Assembly (NCBI RefSeq): GCF_029633865.1
Contig: NC_079213.1
Coordinates: 109,974,582-110,038,581, forward strand
DNA: 64,000 bases
Source of the DNA: Lampris incognitus
Lineage: Eukaryota; Chordata; Actinopteri; Lampriformes; Lampridae
Direction of reading: 5' to 3'
Shown piece after piece: positions 22,701-32,781 of the stretch (positions within the stretch are counted from its first letter, which is position 1; every line of letters starts with the position of its first letter). A program made the position numbers and the translations under genes. The notes under the pieces were generated by a model. The model saw only the letters and a program-made list of their open reading frames with translations, did no database searches and was not told the DNA's origin.

Positions 22701-24007
22701 TAAATATTCAAGAGCTACAAAAGGATTCCCCTACATGTGCGACTGATTCACTTAGACTTATGTTATCAGTGATATGTCAAAACCAGTGGGAAGTGCATTC
22801 TATGGACATCAAATCGGCATTTTTACAGGGTATGGAGCTATCCAGGGACATTTATATCCGCCCCCCTACAGAAGCAGGCTGTGAACATGTTGTATGGAAA
22901 CTTAAGAAATGTGTTTATGGACTTGCAGACGCATCACTATATTGGTACAACAAAGTGAAGGAAATCATGCAGACTACTGGTGGTAGAGTGTCTCAGGTGG
23001 ATCCAGCAATATTTTATTGGTTGGATGAGCAATGTAAGGTCACTGGGGTGCTTGCATGTCATGTAGATGATTTTCTCTGGGCAGGCACATCAAACTTTTC
23101 ATCAAACGTAATCCCGCAACTGAAATCTGTGTTTAAGGTTGGTCGTGAGGAGCATGAAAAGTTTTCTTATGTAGGAATGGATTTTGTAACGGTAAACGGT
23201 GAGGTACAGGTACACCAACAAAGTTACATTGACAATCTGCAGCCTATACCCATTCAAGCAGGTCGGGCCACACAGAGAAGTGAGCCCCTTAATGACACTG
23301 AAAGAGAGCAGCTACGGTCAAAAATAGGACAAATCCTATGGGTTGCTAAACAAACAAGACCTGATGTTATGTTTGACTCATGTTGTTTGGCTTCTGATAT
23401 AAAAGGGGCAACAGTACAATCTATTCATGAGGCTAATAAGGTTATCCGTAAGCTTAAATCTGAAAAGGTAACACTCAGATTCCAACATCTGGGAAACACT
23501 GATGCTTTGAACTTGATAGTATTCAGTGATGCTTCGCTTGGGAACCTCCCTGATGGAGGTACACAGGGAGGTACTTTGATAACACTTATGGGAGAAAGAG
23601 GGAAGTTTTCCCCACTCAGCTGGCACTCTAAGAAAATCAGACGTGTGGTCCGCAGTACACTCGCAGGGGAAACTCTTGCTATGTCAGATGGAGTAGACAA
23701 TGCAATGTTTCTGGCCACACTATTTTCTGAACTAACTACTGGCAATGCTGAACTGAATGCTCCCTCCGTGCTCTGTGTGACTGATAACCACTCTCTGTAT
23801 GATGCTCTCAAGTCTACAAAGCAAGTCACAGAGAAAAGACTTAGGCTGGAAATCAGTAGCATTAAAGAACTCATACAAAGCAAGAAGATCAAGGAGGTGC
23901 GTTGGTCAGACACGAAAACTCAACTCGCTGACTGTCTCACAAAGAAAGGAGCATCGGCTCTTGTGCTCTTAAAGGCACTCTGTGAAGGACAATGGGACCT
24001 GGGTTAA
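19706..24007 (+). CDS. Copia gag-pol polyprotein frame
   Basis: One frame of 1433 codons in Copia order: Gag with zinc knuckle CAVCQSTFHWAKDC, an aspartic protease region (IIDTACTRT), integrase (HKQFGHAS, CDICQ, VDLHELE, then YSDNGREF), reverse transcriptase (MDIKSAFLQG, CHVDDF) and RNase H (FSDASLGN, LAGETLA). Integrase before reverse transcriptase defines Copia. Element gene, not a host gene. Confidence 0.95.
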   Translation: MASASSYKVPPKFDESRPYESWKNEVAMWKLVTELDKKKQALAVVLGLEGRARDIAMEIPAADLNTDGGMDVLIAKLDGMFLKEERDRAYDAYSYFDCIKKDNSVSMADYVIDFEQRYNRMKKYDMTLPDAVLAFKLLDTACLDEKNRQMALTACTDLTFAAMKSALKRIFGGKIQVDATNGIQVKDEVFYTEQRSRGRFKRTSNVVQQAGQESQTTQVGQQKPPLQGTNPLDRFGRRSKCAVCQSTFHWAKDCPHKNSEQVKLTEEPAKVEDTLFTKASLSESASEIFLTESLGTAIIDTACTRTICGEKWLENFVADLSQSQVNQIAQSGIPSSRPFRFGDGNIVHSSKILKLPAKIGQTKCQVETEVVKADIPLLLSKTSLKRAGTILDMENDSAVMFNQNIPLELTSSGHYCIDIRDKSTETKPIETEALTAPENSLNEDEVLTVTENMTANEKHKVLLKLHKQFGHASAERLQRLIHSSGNKDTECDTILQHIVQDCDICQRYSKTKPKPAVGLPLASTFNETVAVDLHELEPGVWYLHIIDQFTRFSAGSIVKTKKISEIVKSFLHTWIGIHSAPQRLYSDNGREFNNAEFRDMAENFNIETKTTAGYSPWSNGLLERHNQTPTDIILKVRRESGCDWETALDWALMAKNSMHNVHGYSPRQLVYGLNPNLPSVLVDKPPALEGTTMSARVGEHISALHAARKAFTEAECSERIRRALRKQLRATDEKYDMGDKVYYKRAECNEWKGPGIVIGQDGAVVFVRHGGILVRVHHSRLSKVNTRVNEEQMVQNENDAETVNDEQDTETGNDEQGINNVADDLASEQNRENELPESNVAQTEMAHKPNAHDNPVPSAGISLKTGQTVTYMNRGDNTLLRARVLGRAGKATGKYKTWYNMQHLENNGSDGQKVSVDISEVDNLHIETDREADVLITKDISFDAAKQEEIKNWHNNNVFEVAKDAGQKCISTRWVCSLKETPKGIVSKARLVARGFEEINIQELQKDSPTCATDSLRLMLSVICQNQWEVHSMDIKSAFLQGMELSRDIYIRPPTEAGCEHVVWKLKKCVYGLADASLYWYNKVKEIMQTTGGRVSQVDPAIFYWLDEQCKVTGVLACHVDDFLWAGTSNFSSNVIPQLKSVFKVGREEHEKFSYVGMDFVTVNGEVQVHQQSYIDNLQPIPIQAGRATQRSEPLNDTEREQLRSKIGQILWVAKQTRPDVMFDSCCLASDIKGATVQSIHEANKVIRKLKSEKVTLRFQHLGNTDALNLIVFSDASLGNLPDGGTQGGTLITLMGERGKFSPLSWHSKKIRRVVRSTLAGETLAMSDGVDNAMFLATLFSELTTGNAELNAPSVLCVTDNHSLYDALKSTKQVTEKRLRLEISSIKELIQSKKIKEVRWSDTKTQLADCLTKKGASALVLLKALCEGQWDLG

Positions 24008-24150
24008 AAGGGTGTTGGATGGACAATTGATTTTGTTCTCAAACGCTTCCATGACATGTTGATTTCTCTGGAAATGTATGTTCCATAATTCACGCTGTGA
24101 ATTTCATTTTTTTGTTTTCTGTTTATTTCTTTAAAAAAAGAGAATGACAT

Positions 24151-24404
24151 TGTTAACATGTTGTTATCTCTATGCATCCCTATTTAGTTAATGTAATGGA
24201 GGACAGCTCCCCTTCTGGTCAGGTTATGCATGTGCAGTGTATTGCCCCTTCTAGGCGGGAGTCTCTTGTCATGCGCAGTTGTGGTGGTGCTGATGCGGAG
24301 AGCAAGTTGCTGGTCGCTTGGTATCGTGAAGAAATGGAGTGAATAAAGTCGGTTTCACTGAAGATAAACGCCGTGTTTATTCAGAACAAGTTTAGTAGTC
24401 AACA
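24151..24404 (+). repeat. Copia 3' LTR
   Basis: Near-identical to the 5' LTR, followed by the target duplication gttag (24405-24409). Confidence 0.95.
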
Positions 24405-24409
24405 GTTAG

Positions 24410-24585
24410 CATGTATAAATCTTACAGAATTCCCCATGACCATGTTTCTAAAGAGTCCAGAAATAAGGCTAACATTTACTCAAAAGGAGACCAGACATAT
24501 ACTTCCAGTGTAAAACAGGTTCCGGTCCATAAGTGTCCAAAACAGCTGTGTTTGGAAATTCACATTGGGAAATGACATTGTGAAT
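24410..24585 (+). pseudogene. Relic of CCP1 exon, gene 2
   Basis: Aligns with the CCP1 exon of gene 3 (35866-36045): gttag|catgt at the acceptor, then shared stretches agtcc.gaaa and agtgt.aaac.gg. In the phase required it runs to a TAA within about 95 bp. A shift of one base partway gives a longer CCP-like reading (KESRNKANIYSKGDQTY), and the cysteine spacing is lost. The copy is no longer a usable CCP. Confidence 0.65.
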
Positions 24586-24696
24586 TATACAGTTTTTGTT
24601 TGTGAATGATGTTTTTGCAGCAAGCTTTGAGAACCCCAGAGACGGCATCAACCCTTTAAAAATCACCTTCTTTTTCTCTTTGTTCTGTCTGTTTAG

Positions 24697-24876
24697 AGCC
24701 GATAAATTGTGGCGCACCACCACACCTTGAAAATGGAGACATTCTCGGCTCTCTGAAAAAACAATACAACCACGGTGAGAGGGTCGAATACGCTTGTAAG
24801 AGATTCTATACCATCAGTGGTCTGACTTACAAATCCTGTATGAATGGCCAATGGACTGGAGAATCTAAATGTCTCA
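24697..24876 (+). CDS. CCP19-like exon, gene 2
   Basis: 180 nt, phase 1. Reads INCGAPPHLENGDILGSL, then VEYACKRFY, YKSCMNGQWTGES and ends KCLS. All four cysteines and the Trp are present. The donor is gtatct, weaker than the gtaagt of the gene 3 copies. Confidence 0.85.
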
Positions 24877-25387
24877 GTATCTATTTTTATGTATTTTTCT
24901 ATTTACACTGTAAATATATTTGTGTGGTGATTTCCAAGTATCGAAGTTCACCTTGATTTTTATCACCCACAAGTTTTGCAATGGTTGCCTGTGATAAGTT
25001 GACTGTTTTAAATCCACACTCTCACTTTAAAAGAAACTCTTCTCATGTTTAAATTGCAAAAACAACTGTTATGATTTAGTGGAATTTCATAACTCTCAAT
25101 AATGTTATAGTTCCCACATCACAGTGGCTGAAACTGAACAACAGAGGGCCTTCTAGTTATACTTCATATTATGTCTGCCAAAAAAATAAAATAAAGTGCA
25201 TAATGCTCTATAAAAAAAACCCAGTATGTTGACACATTTTGCCTTTGCAGGAGTGAAAACCCTAAATAAATGAACAGATCCATATTCCAGTTTGCTGACT
25301 TATGCCAATACTGTTTACTCTTCCCTCACCGTGTGTTTTACAGTCAGACCTTCCCTTAACAGTGTCTTTATTACTTGTCTTTTGCAG

Positions 25388-25581
25388 AACCCTGCACCAT
25401 GGAAATGGTCATGATGACGACAAATAACATTGCATTCAAATATGTCAACACAGACAAACTGTATTTATCGCACAATGATGCAACTGAATTTGCCTGCACT
25501 GCTGCAACTAGACCAGATGGTACGCTGGCCATGCGTCAGGCGTGTGTCGATGGTGTGATTCTCTTACCTCGTTGCCAGTAA
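25388..25581 (+). CDS. CCP20-like last exon, gene 2
   Basis: Acceptor cttttgcag. Reads KPCTMEMVMMTTNNIAFKY, then KLYLSHNDATEFACTAA, AMRQACVDG and ends LLPRCQ with TAA. This is the pattern of the CFH terminal module, which in mammals binds C3d and sialic acid or glycan surfaces. Confidence 0.88.
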
Positions 25582-25748
25582 AAGCTTTGGATAACCAGAG
25601 GAGATGACTGTGGGCTGGATGGAAAAACCTGCAAATGGATAACTAGATTTACATTTAATGTGGTTTACTAAGATTTAGGGTGGCTACTCTAATACTGTTA
25701 TTCACTGATCTTCTGTCTTCACCTCAGGGGTGTCATCGCCTCAGCTTA

Positions 25749-25754
25749 AATAAA
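25749..25754 (+). terminator. Poly(A) signal, gene 2
   Basis: AATAAA about 170 bp after the stop codon. Confidence 0.7.
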
Positions 25755-25934
25755 TCATGGAAGAGCACCAACGCATTGATATTTATTGGTTTGGAAGATA
25801 ATTCAACAGTTTCACTTCTAGGACAAAATATATTTACTCAGCATGTTTGACAATGAAATAAGCAGTTTTCATCTATCAAGAATCTATTTTTGCACAAACA
25901 CATAGGTTCAACATTGAGATTATGTCACATCTTA

Positions 25935-26280
25935 GCAATAATAATAATCATTATATTTATGTAGCACTTTATCTTGACACTCAAAGCACTTCACACTGAA
26001 GGGGGGAACTCACTTCAACCACCACCAATGTGTAGCACCCACCTGGGTGATGTACGGCAGCCATTTTGCGCCAGAACGCTCACCACACATCAGCTTGAGG
26101 TGGAGAGGGAGGATTCATTGACCAAATTACACAGGGGGATGATTAGGAAGACAGATGGAGAGAGCCAGGTTGGGAATTTTGCCAGGACACTGGGGGACCC
26201 CCTACTCTTTGCAATAAGTGCCATGGGAGCTTTAATGACCACAGTGAGTCAGGACCTTGGTTTAACATCTCAGACAATGG
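25935..26280 (+). repeat. Unclassified dispersed repeat
   Basis: Starts with an AAT run, then gtagcactttatcttgacac and the phrase ccaatgtgtagcacccacct. It has the look of a common fish repeat often found in introns. No ends or target duplication defined. Confidence 0.45.
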
Positions 26281-26285
26281 ACGGA

Positions 26286-26286
26286 G

Positions 26287-26332
<46 letters not shown>

Positions 26333-26334
26333 AG
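26286..26334 (+). repeat. (TA)n(GT)n microsatellite
   Basis: Compound dinucleotide run. Confidence 0.95.
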
Positions 26335-27213
26335 CACCTCCAGTGCAAACTAGGGGTAGCAGTAAAGGCGCTAACATCTAACTAGGTTCGGTGAGGGGTT
26401 TGCCTTGACTAACCCACGAGAGGAGTTGATGTGTAGTTGAACAGCTGACAATTGTATTACCTCACAGCAGCAAAATATACACAACGCTAACTTTTGCATA
26501 AAAGAATTGAAATAAAACAAAATAGAGCTCTTTAAAGTAAATAAAATAATAAACAAAAGAAAACCTCATTCAAATCACAACCCTCAATGAGTGTTAGCAG
26601 TTGGAGATGAAAGAAACATTCAGGTCCTTGTCCTTGAGTCTATGTGTTGGTCCAAGAGTTCAGTTCCTGATCTTGAGCGTACTGGATATACTTCAACAAT
26701 GACTATTTCTACCCCGCTAAAGGAAATAGGCTAGTGTGTATGGGTTCTTATCTGGTGTCTGGATGAATGATTCAGGCTTGTCATACGTTTCCTGGGACAG
26801 CTCCTACGGCAGGCTACCGCTCCATGGTCGTCCACAGTCTCACTGGGCTGGGCTCGCCATCACAATCTTCCAAACTCTACCTGGTAGTTAAAAAAAAACA
26901 AAAAAACAATCTACACAAATAGTGCAGAACAGTAAGTATTCCATTCTATATCTGTTTCTAACATGAGATCTCATTAACTTCTTTTCATTCAGAACACCTT
27001 ACAATATGCTTTCCATTAACATGTATAGGAATTGCAATATCATTACTTAATCACTACACATATATAATTCTGTCACATAAAATCAGTGCAATCACAGCGT
27101 AGTCTCAATACAAACCATTTAAGTGTGCTAACCACTTAAACCGAATGGCTTTAACATCAACAGGATAAGTGTATTAGCATCTGTTAAGCTACACAACTCC
27201 CCAACACTTCACT
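26335..27213. other. Intergenic, no gene supported
   Basis: Unique-looking sequence. It continues beyond the MITE to about 28430. No open frame with a recognisable product. Confidence 0.45.
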
Positions 27214-27221
27214 GACTAAGC

Positions 27222-27867
27222 CAGTGGTTCTCAACCTTTTTGGGGTCCTGGACCCCCCTGCGTATTTTTGATCTACCCTGAGGACCCCTCCACCTGATCT
27301 TGGGGGAGGGGGGTTGCAATTTGTAGAAACAGTAGAAACTGCAGTTTAAATTGCATTATAGCATTTATTCACTCTTTGGGGCAAAAATAAGAGCTTTCAG
27401 TTGTAACTTAGATTTAGTTAGCAAAACAGAATTCTTATGCAGTAACTTTCAGATATATGTAACAAAACAGAATATGTATTCAGTAACTTTCAGATATATG
27501 TAACAAAACAGAATATGTATTCAGTAACTTTCAGATATATGTAACAAAACAGAATATGTATTCAGTAACTTTCAGATATATGTAACAACAGAGTTTTTAT
27601 GCAGTAACTTTTAACAATGCAAACGGTAGCGAGATCTCTTATTAAAATACAATAAATTACGCTTGTGAAACAGGTGTAATTAGAAAAAAAGTCCTGTTAC
27701 CCTTTATAGTTTAGGTAGATAAAGGTCTCAGTCACATTTGAGTAAAATAATCCTATTTCTATAAATGTCACAGGATCTTTTTTTTAAAGATATTTTATTT
27801 TCGAGGACCCCTTGCAATTACACCACGGACCACTAGGGGTCCGCGGACCCCCGGTTGAGAAACACTG
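27222..27867 (+). mobile_element. hAT MITE family A, copy 3
   Basis: Same ends as copy 1. Perfect 8-bp target duplication gactaagc (27214-27221 and 27868-27875). About five central units. Confidence 0.94.
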
Positions 27868-27875
27868 GACTAAGC

Positions 27876-28454
27876 TAGCGCTTGGCACTAGCTAACTATC
27901 GGCGTGAGCTATCTTCTGGAACATTCAACATGACGCAATGACCCAGTATGCACCAAAGAAGAGTTCTAAACATTGACATTCTCATAACTATGATACAATA
28001 CGTACCAAAGTACAGCCTATTCAAACATTAGACATTCTTATAAGTCCGACTGGTTTTATCTGATCCAGCGTTTTCTTTCCCCTTCGGCGGTTAGCAATAA
28101 GCTAGCACAAAAACGTGCTTTACTCACCGGAGTTCCAAATACTTAAAACTCCACAGACCTTCGTCTCGTAAGCTCGCAGACGAGATTCTGATTATACATA
28201 ACACTTTTCCCAATCCAAAAATGTCAATACTCTTAACTTTCTGAGGCTATGTACAATGACATTCAATCGTCGGTTCGAGAGCACACAGGAACATCACAAA
28301 AAGAAGAGGGAAAAAAGGCGGCGACTGCGTGTAGCAGTCTCTACCCTAGCGAGTTGCATAGTGCGCCCCTTAAGGAGCGGCGTGTCACTACACCTCCAAA
28401 TCAATTACTATTAGTAACCCTATATGTCACATGGGTTACATATATATATATATA
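27876..28454. other. Intergenic, nothing recognised
   Basis: Mildly CpG-containing; ends in a (TA)n run in which the Tc1 element inserted. Confidence 0.45.
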
Positions 28455-28456
28455 TA

Positions 28457-30036
28457 CACTGCTCAAAAAAATAAAGGGAACACATAAGCAATGCAATGTA
28501 GCTCCAAGTCAATCACACTTTTGAGATATCAACCTGTCCAGTTAGGAAGCAACACTGATTTGTGAATCAATTTCACCTGTTGGTAAATTGTCTAATTTCC
28601 ACCAGGTGGAAATTAGACAATTTGCAAGACAACCCCTATAAAAGGAATGGATTTGCAGGTGGTGGCCACAGACCATTTGCCTGTCCTCATCTTTTCTGGC
28701 CGATCTTTGGTTAGTTTTTCATTTTGCTAGTGCCCTCACCACTAGAGGTGGCATGAGGCGGTATCTGCAACCTACAGAAGTTGCTCAGGTAGTGCAGCTC
28801 ATCCAGGATGGCACATCAATGCGTGCTGTGGCAAGAAGATTTGATGTGTCTCCCAGCACAGTGTCCAGAGCATGGAGGAGGTACCAGGAGACAGGCCAGT
28901 ACACCAGGAGACGTGGAGGGGGCCGCAGGAGGACAACAACCCCGCAGCAGGACCGCTATCTGGTCCTTTGTGCAAGGAGGAACAGGAGGAGCACTGCCGG
29001 AGCCCTACAAAACGACCTTCAACAGGCCACTAATGTGCAGGTTTCTGCTCAAACAGTGAGAAACAGAATGCATGAGGATGGTATGAGGGCCCGACGTCCA
29101 CAATTGGGGCCTGTGCTCACAGCCCAACACCGTGCAGCCCGATTGACCTTTGCCAGAGAACATCTTGGTTGGCAGATTCGCCATTGGCGCCCTGTGCTCT
29201 TCACAGATGAGAGCAGGTTCACACTGAACACATGTGACAGACGTGAGAGAGTCTGGAGACGCTGTGGAGAACGTTCTGCTGCCTGCAACATCCTCCAGCA
29301 TGACCGGTTTGGCGGTGGGTCAGTGATGGTCTGGGGAGGCATATCCTTGGAGGGCCGCACAGACCTCTATGTGCTAGCCAGAGGTACCATGACTGCCATT
29401 AGGTACCGGGATGAGATCCTCAGACCCATTGTCAGACCATATGCTGGTGCAGTGGGCCCTGGGTTCCTGCTCATGCATGACAATGCTCGTCCTCATGTGG
29501 CCAGAGTGTGTCAGCAGTTCCTGTATGTCGAGGGCATTGATGCTATGGACTGGCCTGCACGTTCCCCAGACCTGAATCCAATCGAGCACCTCTGGGACAT
29601 CATGTCTCGTACCATCCGCCAACGCGATGTCGCACCACAGACTGTCCAGGAGTTGACCGATGCCCCGATCCAGGTCTGGGAGGAGATCCCTCAGGAGACC
29701 ATCCGTCGTCTCATCAGGAGCATGCCCAGATGTTGTAGGGAGTGCATACAGGCACGTGGAGGCCACACACACTACTGAGCCTCATTTTGAATCGTCTTGA
29801 AGAATTTCCACAGAAGTTGGATCAGCCTATGTTCTCATTTTCCACTTTGATTTTGAGTATGATTCTGAATCCAGACCTTAATGGGCTAATGATTTTGATT
29901 TCCATTGATCATTCTTATGTTATTTTGCTCTAAACACATTCCTCTGTCTAATAAATAAAGATTTTCAGCTGAAATATTTCATTCATCGAGGTCTATATTG
30001 TGTTTTTAGGTGTTCCCTTTATTTTTTTGAGCAGTG
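28457..30036 (+). mobile_element. Tc1/mariner transposon, apparently complete
   Basis: Perfect 27-bp inverted ends starting CACTGCTCAAAAAAATAAAG, with TA on each side (28455-28456, 30037-30038), inside a TA microsatellite. 1580 bp. A single uninterrupted transposase frame lies within. All parts needed for mobility are visible, so this copy is young or was recently active. Confidence 0.97.
28753..29778 (+). CDS. Tc1-family DD34E transposase, intact
   Basis: 341 residues. The N-terminal paired-like DNA-binding region has two helix-turn-helix parts (residues about 5-60, with [19 protein letters not shown]; and about 61-115) separated by a basic GRPR-like hook (RRRGGGRRR). The catalytic triad is D152 (LFTDESRF), D243 (LMHDNARPH) and E278 ([12 protein letters not shown]), with the 34-residue spacing of Tc1. 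The enzyme would bind its own ends and insert at TA. The first Met gives a normal family length. No internal stop or shift. Confidence 0.96.
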   Translation: MRRYLQPTEVAQVVQLIQDGTSMRAVARRFDVSPSTVSRAWRRYQETGQYTRRRGGGRRRTTTPQQDRYLVLCARRNRRSTAGALQNDLQQATNVQVSAQTVRNRMHEDGMRARRPQLGPVLTAQHRAARLTFAREHLGWQIRHWRPVLFTDESRFTLNTCDRRERVWRRCGERSAACNILQHDRFGGGSVMVWGGISLEGRTDLYVLARGTMTAIRYRDEILRPIVRPYAGAVGPGFLLMHDNARPHVARVCQQFLYVEGIDAMDWPARSPDLNPIEHLWDIMSRTIRQRDVAPQTVQELTDAPIQVWEEIPQETIRRLIRSMPRCCRECIQARGGHTHY

Positions 30037-30049
30037 TATATATAACTCA

Positions 30050-30479
30050 CTCAAATGCTCATAGACAGACAGATTCATTCATACATGCATACATATAAAG
30101 ATGTCGACATCATGAGACGCACTATAACTCAATATTTACTGCTCAGATTATTCTAGATCAGTTCATGTCCTTATGGTAATAAAAATATAATACAGTTAAA
30201 GGAAGGAAAAATCAGGTAAAGGATAAATCAAAGTAAGAAATGTTTTGCAAAAGGCAAAACCACAAAGGAAAGTCTTATTTGTGACTATTGTTCAAATATT
30301 CATCATTAGCCAATTTCAATTGATACAGTGAGTTACAGAAACAGGAAAAAATGTAGCACAGGTGACAATCTTATCAAAGACAGAATTAACATTATGTGAA
30401 AATGATGATGATGTCTAGCATCATATGTAAATCATGTGTAAACATTTTTTTACTTTAAATCTGTTGCGACGATAAGGCA
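30050..30479. other. Intergenic, nothing recognised
   Basis: AT-rich, no gene or element seen. Confidence 0.5.
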
Positions 30480-30925
30480 AGGTCTGTTCGGAGTTTTATG
30501 ACACCAGCTCCACCACACACAGCTGGTGACACACCCCAAGCCATACCCTCAGCACGGCAGGACACCCCGGGTCCTCAGGCAGCCCATACACAGGCCCCAG
30601 ACATTCCTGGGCCCAAGCTGCCTCAGCCTCATGCCTCCTCGCAACCTGTTTGGACACATTCACACCCTGGCCACCTAGAGGACATTGTGTCAACTTTTCA
30701 TGTTTGAAACCCTGCAGGGGGGAGATGTTGTATCTGCACACTGGGTCATCAGTGCTGCATTTGGGTTAGCGCTGTTCTATTGTGCTGCATTCGTTAAGTG
30801 ATGCCTTTATGGTTGTTCTTGAATTGATTGGTTGAGTCTGCTGTAAGGGTTTTTTGAAATGCAGAGTAAACGAACATTGCATTGACGCTGATACTGTGTC
30901 ATGGCGTGATCCTTCAAACATAACA
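30480..30925 (+). mobile_element. 3' remnant of an LTR retrotransposon
   Basis: A Pro-rich coding-like stretch (30500-30700) is followed by a purine run ggggggaga and an LTR-like unit from TGTTGTATCTGC (30726) to AACATAACA (30925), 200 bp. The polypurine tract followed by TG...CA suggests the end of an LTR element. Superfamily not determined. A fossil; only the tail is present. Confidence 0.45.
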
Positions 30926-30999
30926 GTGGTACTGTGCTGTAATGATAGATCAAGTTATCCCTATATACCTTTAAAGCTAGAGTGGTTAACATTATGAAA

Positions 31000-31070
31000 G
31001 AAGGTCAAACGACGCCACCAGTGGCCCTGGGGTGTAAATTCAGAAAAGCCAGCTCTAGTTCTGTACTCCA
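31000..31070 (+). repeat. Short dispersed repeat, inverted partner at 33405-33475
   Basis: The stretch caaacgacgccaccagtgg through ttcagaaaagccag is matched in reverse complement at 33405-33475 (ctggcttttctgaatttaca). Probably two copies of one MITE-like repeat. Confidence 0.55.
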
Positions 31071-31371
31071 CCTTTCACATTCTAAGGAGATACTTGAAAC
31101 ACATATTTACTTGACACTCATCCAAAAGCACACCAGCAAGAAATATGGAGTCATTGTCTTCAAGCCGATTTCTTGCGCTTAACAGCGTTAAAATCAAAAC
31201 GATACAGGCTGAATAGCTAAGGTGCCAGTTCAATCATTTTTGTGTGTTTTTTTTTCAACTTCATTAACAGTCAAACTCGTAAACAACAATAACATGTGAA
31301 CAAGTTTAAAGAACAGAAAGAGTAAACAAAGTACCAGGGAATTCAGTCATGACAAAAAATAAGAACTAAAG

Positions 31372-31506
31372 TGTAAACTACTAATAACACACGTTAGCCC
31401 CTAGCTAACAGGTCTGACCCTTTAGCCGAGCGGTTAGTGATGTCGCCTTGAGGTGCAGTACACCCCGTATCGAATCCCGCACCGGGCAACAAAATAACCG
31501 GTTACA
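31372..31506 (+). mobile_element. Solo LTR of tRNA-bearing miniature LTR element, subfamily I, 4-bp duplication
   Basis: TGTAAACTACTAATAA...ACCGGTTACA, 135 bp, flanked by aaag (31368-31371 and 31507-31510). Inside: A-box TAGCCGAGCGG, which fits the TRGYNNARNGG consensus, and B-box-like TATCGAATCCC about 45 bp later. A fossil solo LTR. Confidence 0.87.
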
Positions 31507-31510
31507 AAAG

Positions 31511-31941
31511 TTAAAAAAAAAACGTTCGATAAAGGGATTGCGCAAGAGTTCTTTTCTCTACCTTCACCCCTTCTGTCCTTTTCCATCTATGATTAATCAA
31601 TGTTTCGCTGGCGGCCTTGGCTTTGTTTGAACTGGCAGTGGGCGTCATTGCCCATAACAACAGTACACTGGCAGCGGAATCTCTTTTCTGTTTAACTGAA
31701 TCATTTCTCACGCACAAACAACATGGCTTTATCCTCTTCGCATTACACCAATAGGATCAGGTGAATATTAAAAAAAAAGAAAGAGAGACAAATCAAAACA
31801 TACAAGCGGTTGAAATAAAAAGGAAAAAAATGGATAACTTCCGGATTGCCCCGCAGCAGTCGGTCAGTTTACCGGAGGATGGCAGTAGCGATGCGCCCCT
31901 AGTCTGTCGGAAATCTCTACTTTTTTTAAGCGAACGACCAG
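31511..31941. other. Intergenic, nothing recognised
   Basis: No gene or known repeat. Confidence 0.45.
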
Positions 31942-32213
31942 TGTAAACTACTAATAAGACCCACTGGCCGATCGACCGTAGGATCCGACCCTTTAGCCGA
32001 GCGGTTAGCGATGTCGCCTTGTGGTGCAGTACACCCCGCATCGAATCCCGCACCGGGCAAGAAAACAATCGGTGGCAGCGGTGGGATCCGGAAGTGTGCA
32101 GATCCTCAGAAGTCTCTTCGGAGCGCGGGGGGAAAAAAGCGCGAGGGCGCGTTTCCGGGAGAGGGTGACGACTGGAAACTACTAATAAAGACCCACTGGT
32201 CGATCGACTAGAG

Positions 32214-32781
32214 CAGTGGGTCTCAACCTTTTTGGGGTCCTGGACCCCCTGCGTATTTTTGATCTACCCTGAGGACCCCTCCACCTGATCTTGGGGGAGG
32301 GGGGGTTGCAATTTGATAGAAACAGTAGAAACTGCATTTTAAATTGCATTATAGCATTTATTCACTCTTTGGGGCAAAAATAAGAGCTTTCAGTTGTAAC
32401 TTAGATATAGTTAACAAAACAGAATATGTATTCAGTAACTTTCAGATATATGTAACAACACAGAATATGTATTCAGTAACTTTCAGATATATGTAACAAC
32501 AGAATTTTTATGCAGTAACTTTTAACAATGCAAACGGGAGCGAGATCTCTTATTAAAATACAATAAATTACACTTGTGAAACAGATGTAATTAGAGAAAA
32601 AAGTCCTGTTACCCTTTATAGTTTAGGTTGATAAAGGTCTCAGTCACATTTGAGAAAAAAACAATCCTATTTCTATAAATGTCATAGGATCTTTTTTTTA
32701 AAGCTATTTTATTTTCACGGACCCCTTGCAATTACACCACTGACCAATAGGGGTCCGCGGACCCCCGGTTGAGAAACACTG
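32214..32781 (+). mobile_element. hAT MITE family A, copy 4, inside an LTR
   Basis: CAGTGGGTCTCAACC...GGTTGAGAAACACTG; target duplication gactagag / gactagac. Three central units. Inserted in the second LTR of the miniature-element array. Confidence 0.93.

Larger units (their letters stand above)
19425..24404 (+). mobile_element. Copia LTR retrotransposon, looks whole and young
   Basis: Two 254-bp LTRs (19425-19678 and 24151-24404) start TGTTAACATG and end AGTCAACA. They differ at about three sites, roughly 1 percent, so the insertion is recent. Flanked by the 5-bp duplication gttag. A primer site TGGTAGCAGAGGATGG after the left LTR matches the 3' end of initiator Met tRNA. A purine-rich stretch precedes the right LTR. 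It lies at the splice acceptor of the CCP1 exon of factor H-like gene 2. Confidence 0.95.
19129..25581 (+). pseudogene. Factor H-like gene 2 (FHR-like), damaged
   Basis: This is a duplicate of gene 3 with a signal exon, a CCP1 relic, a CCP19-like exon and a CCP20-like exon, but no CCP2 or CCP3. The first donor is gg rather than gt. A Copia element has inserted at the CCP1 acceptor, and the CCP1 exon has lost its frame. The remaining signal, CCP19-like and CCP20-like exons are open and phase-compatible: 70+180+194 nt gives 147 codons plus stop. A cryptic in-phase donor (ggtgaatc at 19231) could still make a secreted two-CCP protein resembling a factor H-related protein. So it is either a pseudogene or a gene on the way to a two-module form. 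Confidence 0.7.

Noticed and set aside
22036-23913. Long minus-strand open frames
   Set aside because: Antisense shadows of the Copia polyprotein.
26332-28401. TGTAG...CTACA ends about 2 kb apart, as in a long solo LTR
   Set aside because: No target duplication, no second copy, no primer site or purine tract; the left end lies in a GT microsatellite.
29005-29772. Minus-strand open frames
   Set aside because: Antisense shadows of the intact Tc1 transposase.
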